NCBI GenBank assembly: GCA_946408145.1
Contig: CAMJQX010000060.1
Coordinates: 1 to 8,407 of the forward strand
Length of the DNA stretch: 8,407 bases
Direction of reading: 5' to 3'
From: an uncultured Clostridia bacterium
GTDB lineage: Bacteria; Bacillota_A; Clostridia; Oscillospirales; Oscillospiraceae
The position numbers were made by a program, and so were the translations under genes. Each line of letters opens with the position of its first letter. Position 1 is the stretch's first letter. The notes under the pieces are model-generated. The model ran no database searches, was not told where the DNA came from, and worked only from the letters and a program-made list of their open reading frames with translations. Below, in pieces: positions 7,635 to 8,407 of the stretch.

Positions 7635-8407
7635 TCAGTATGTATAATCACATTTGCCGTCGGCACCGAAATGATAGTGGGTGCCCTGATAGACCCAGGT
7701 CTCGTTCGTGACCATCACACCGTTTTCATCAACGCAGTAATACGCGCTCCAGTTTTCATCGTAGATCAGAGTACGAGTAGCCATGGAACCGTCGTCGAGC
7801 ATATAGTACCACTTGCCGCTGGACTTGACCCAGCCGGTCTTCATGGCGCCGCTGCCGTCAAAGTAGTACCATTTGCCGCCGATCTGCTTCCAGCCGGTCT
7901 CCATATGACCGTCGCTGTTGAGGTAGTACCATTTGCCGCCGGACTTGAGCCAGCCGGTCTTCATCTTGCCGTCGCTCTGGAGGTAGTACCATTTGCCGCC
8001 GGATTTCTGCCAGCCGGTCAGCATGATGCCGCGGCCGTTTTCCAGCGTGGAAGCGCTGCTCATCAGGAACCAGGCGCTGCCGGACTTGAGCCAGCCGGTC
8101 ACCATATAGCCGGCGCTGTTGAAGTAGTACCAGTAGCCGTCAATCTTCTGCCAGCCGGTCTGCATGGCGCCGGTGCTGGGATCGAAATAGAAGGCATTGC
8201 CCTTGCTGTCGGTGCACAGGCCCTTCGCGCGGGCACCGGTGCTGGAATCGATAAAGTACCACTTGCCGCCGATCTGCTGCCAGCCGCCGTACCAGCTCTC
8301 ATCAGACGCCTCGTCGACGACGGCTTCGACTTCAGACTCGACAACGAACTCGTCCTCTTCCACGGGGATAAACGGATCCTCAAAGTCCTCCTCGGCGAAA
8401 GCCGAGA
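7635..8407 (-). CDS. Secreted cell-wall-binding repeat protein (choline/glucan-binding type), 5' end missing
   Basis: The frame is open to the right edge, so the N terminus lies outside; the GTG at 8361-8363 is internal. About 256 codons are visible. The first residues, SAFAEEDFEDPF, look like the end of a signal peptide with a cleavage site after AFA. A very acidic linker of about 30 residues (EEDEFVVESEVEAVVDEASD) follows. The rest is about ten repeats of near 20 residues on the pattern GW-K-GGKWYY-DG-M-T, the CW_binding_1 family that binds choline-decorated teichoic acid or glucans. The first two and last two repeats are degenerate, and the fourth carries an insertion of about seven residues (STLENGRG). 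Cysteines occur only in the degenerate repeats and the tail. The protein ends with the last repeat. No catalytic domain is visible and little room for one remains if the signal-peptide reading is right. The ligand cannot be read from the sequence. Confidence 0.88.
   Translation of the reverse strand, partial: SAFAEEDFEDPFIPVEEDEFVVESEVEAVVDEASDESWYGGWQQIGGKWYFIDSSTGARAKGLCTDSKGNAFYFDPSTGAMQTGWQKIDGYWYYFNSAGYMVTGWLKSGSAWFLMSSASTLENGRGIMLTGWQKSGGKWYYLQSDGKMKTGWLKSGGKWYYLNSDGHMETGWKQIGGKWYYFDGSGAMKTGWVKSSGKWYYMLDDGSMATRTLIYDENWSAYYCVDENGVMVTNETWVYQGTHYHFGADGKCDYTY
7801..8100. repeat. Tandem 60-base repeats inside the binding-repeat gene
   Basis: The coding repeats are also visible as DNA repeats. 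GTAGTACCATTTGCCGCC recurs exactly 60 bases apart at about 7863, 7923 and 7983, with diverged copies on either side at about 7803 and 8043. The period equals the 20-residue protein repeat. These near-identical units could recombine and change copy number. Confidence 0.75.

Noticed and set aside
7801..8285. Regular 60-base repeats considered as a CRISPR array
   Set aside because: The repeats are in frame, encode the GW-type binding motif and have no unique spacers.

Overview
The window looks like chromosomal DNA from a G+C-rich Gram-positive anaerobe of the Clostridia, probably a gut Oscillospiraceae-type organism. This is inferred from the MurT/GatD lipid II amidation pair, a cytoplasmic GH51 arabinofuranosidase, a cell-wall-binding-repeat surface protein, vegetative-type promoters and AGGAG-type ribosome binding sites. 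No genus can be named from sequence reading alone.

Layout. (1) Bases 1-2333, plus strand: the 3' end of a helical, TPR-like protein of unknown function, then a complete ABC half-transporter. (2) A perfect 23-bp stem at 2371-2424 serves as a bidirectional terminator between that unit and the convergent arabinofuranosidase gene. (3) 2453-3964, minus strand: abfA (GH51), with its own promoter at 4023-4050. (4) 3965-4370: a 406-base divergent intergenic region. It holds the abfA promoter, a striking 204-base element of near-contiguous hairpins inside imperfect terminal inverted repeats (4088-4291), and the murT promoter, which starts where the element ends. (5) 4371-7536, plus strand: murT, gatD and a dihydrouridine synthase gene. 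MurT and GatD together convert D-glutamate of lipid II to D-isoglutamine; the Dus gene overlaps gatD by four bases. (6) 7581-7608: a hairpin oriented as terminator for the last gene. (7) 7635-8407, minus strand: the C-terminal part of a secreted protein made of about ten cell-wall-binding repeats, running off the right edge.

The protein-coding genes all belong to familiar families. The least explained object is the hairpin element between abfA and murT. Its left half (three hairpins), central palindrome and right half (three hairpins) give a roughly mirror-symmetric layout. Its outer stem competes with the first and last hairpins. It could be a miniature inverted-repeat mobile element, a structured intergenic repeat family, or a structured RNA. 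Other points worth checking are a 25-codon reading frame overlapping the murT stop codon, and the binding-repeat protein that shows no catalytic domain.
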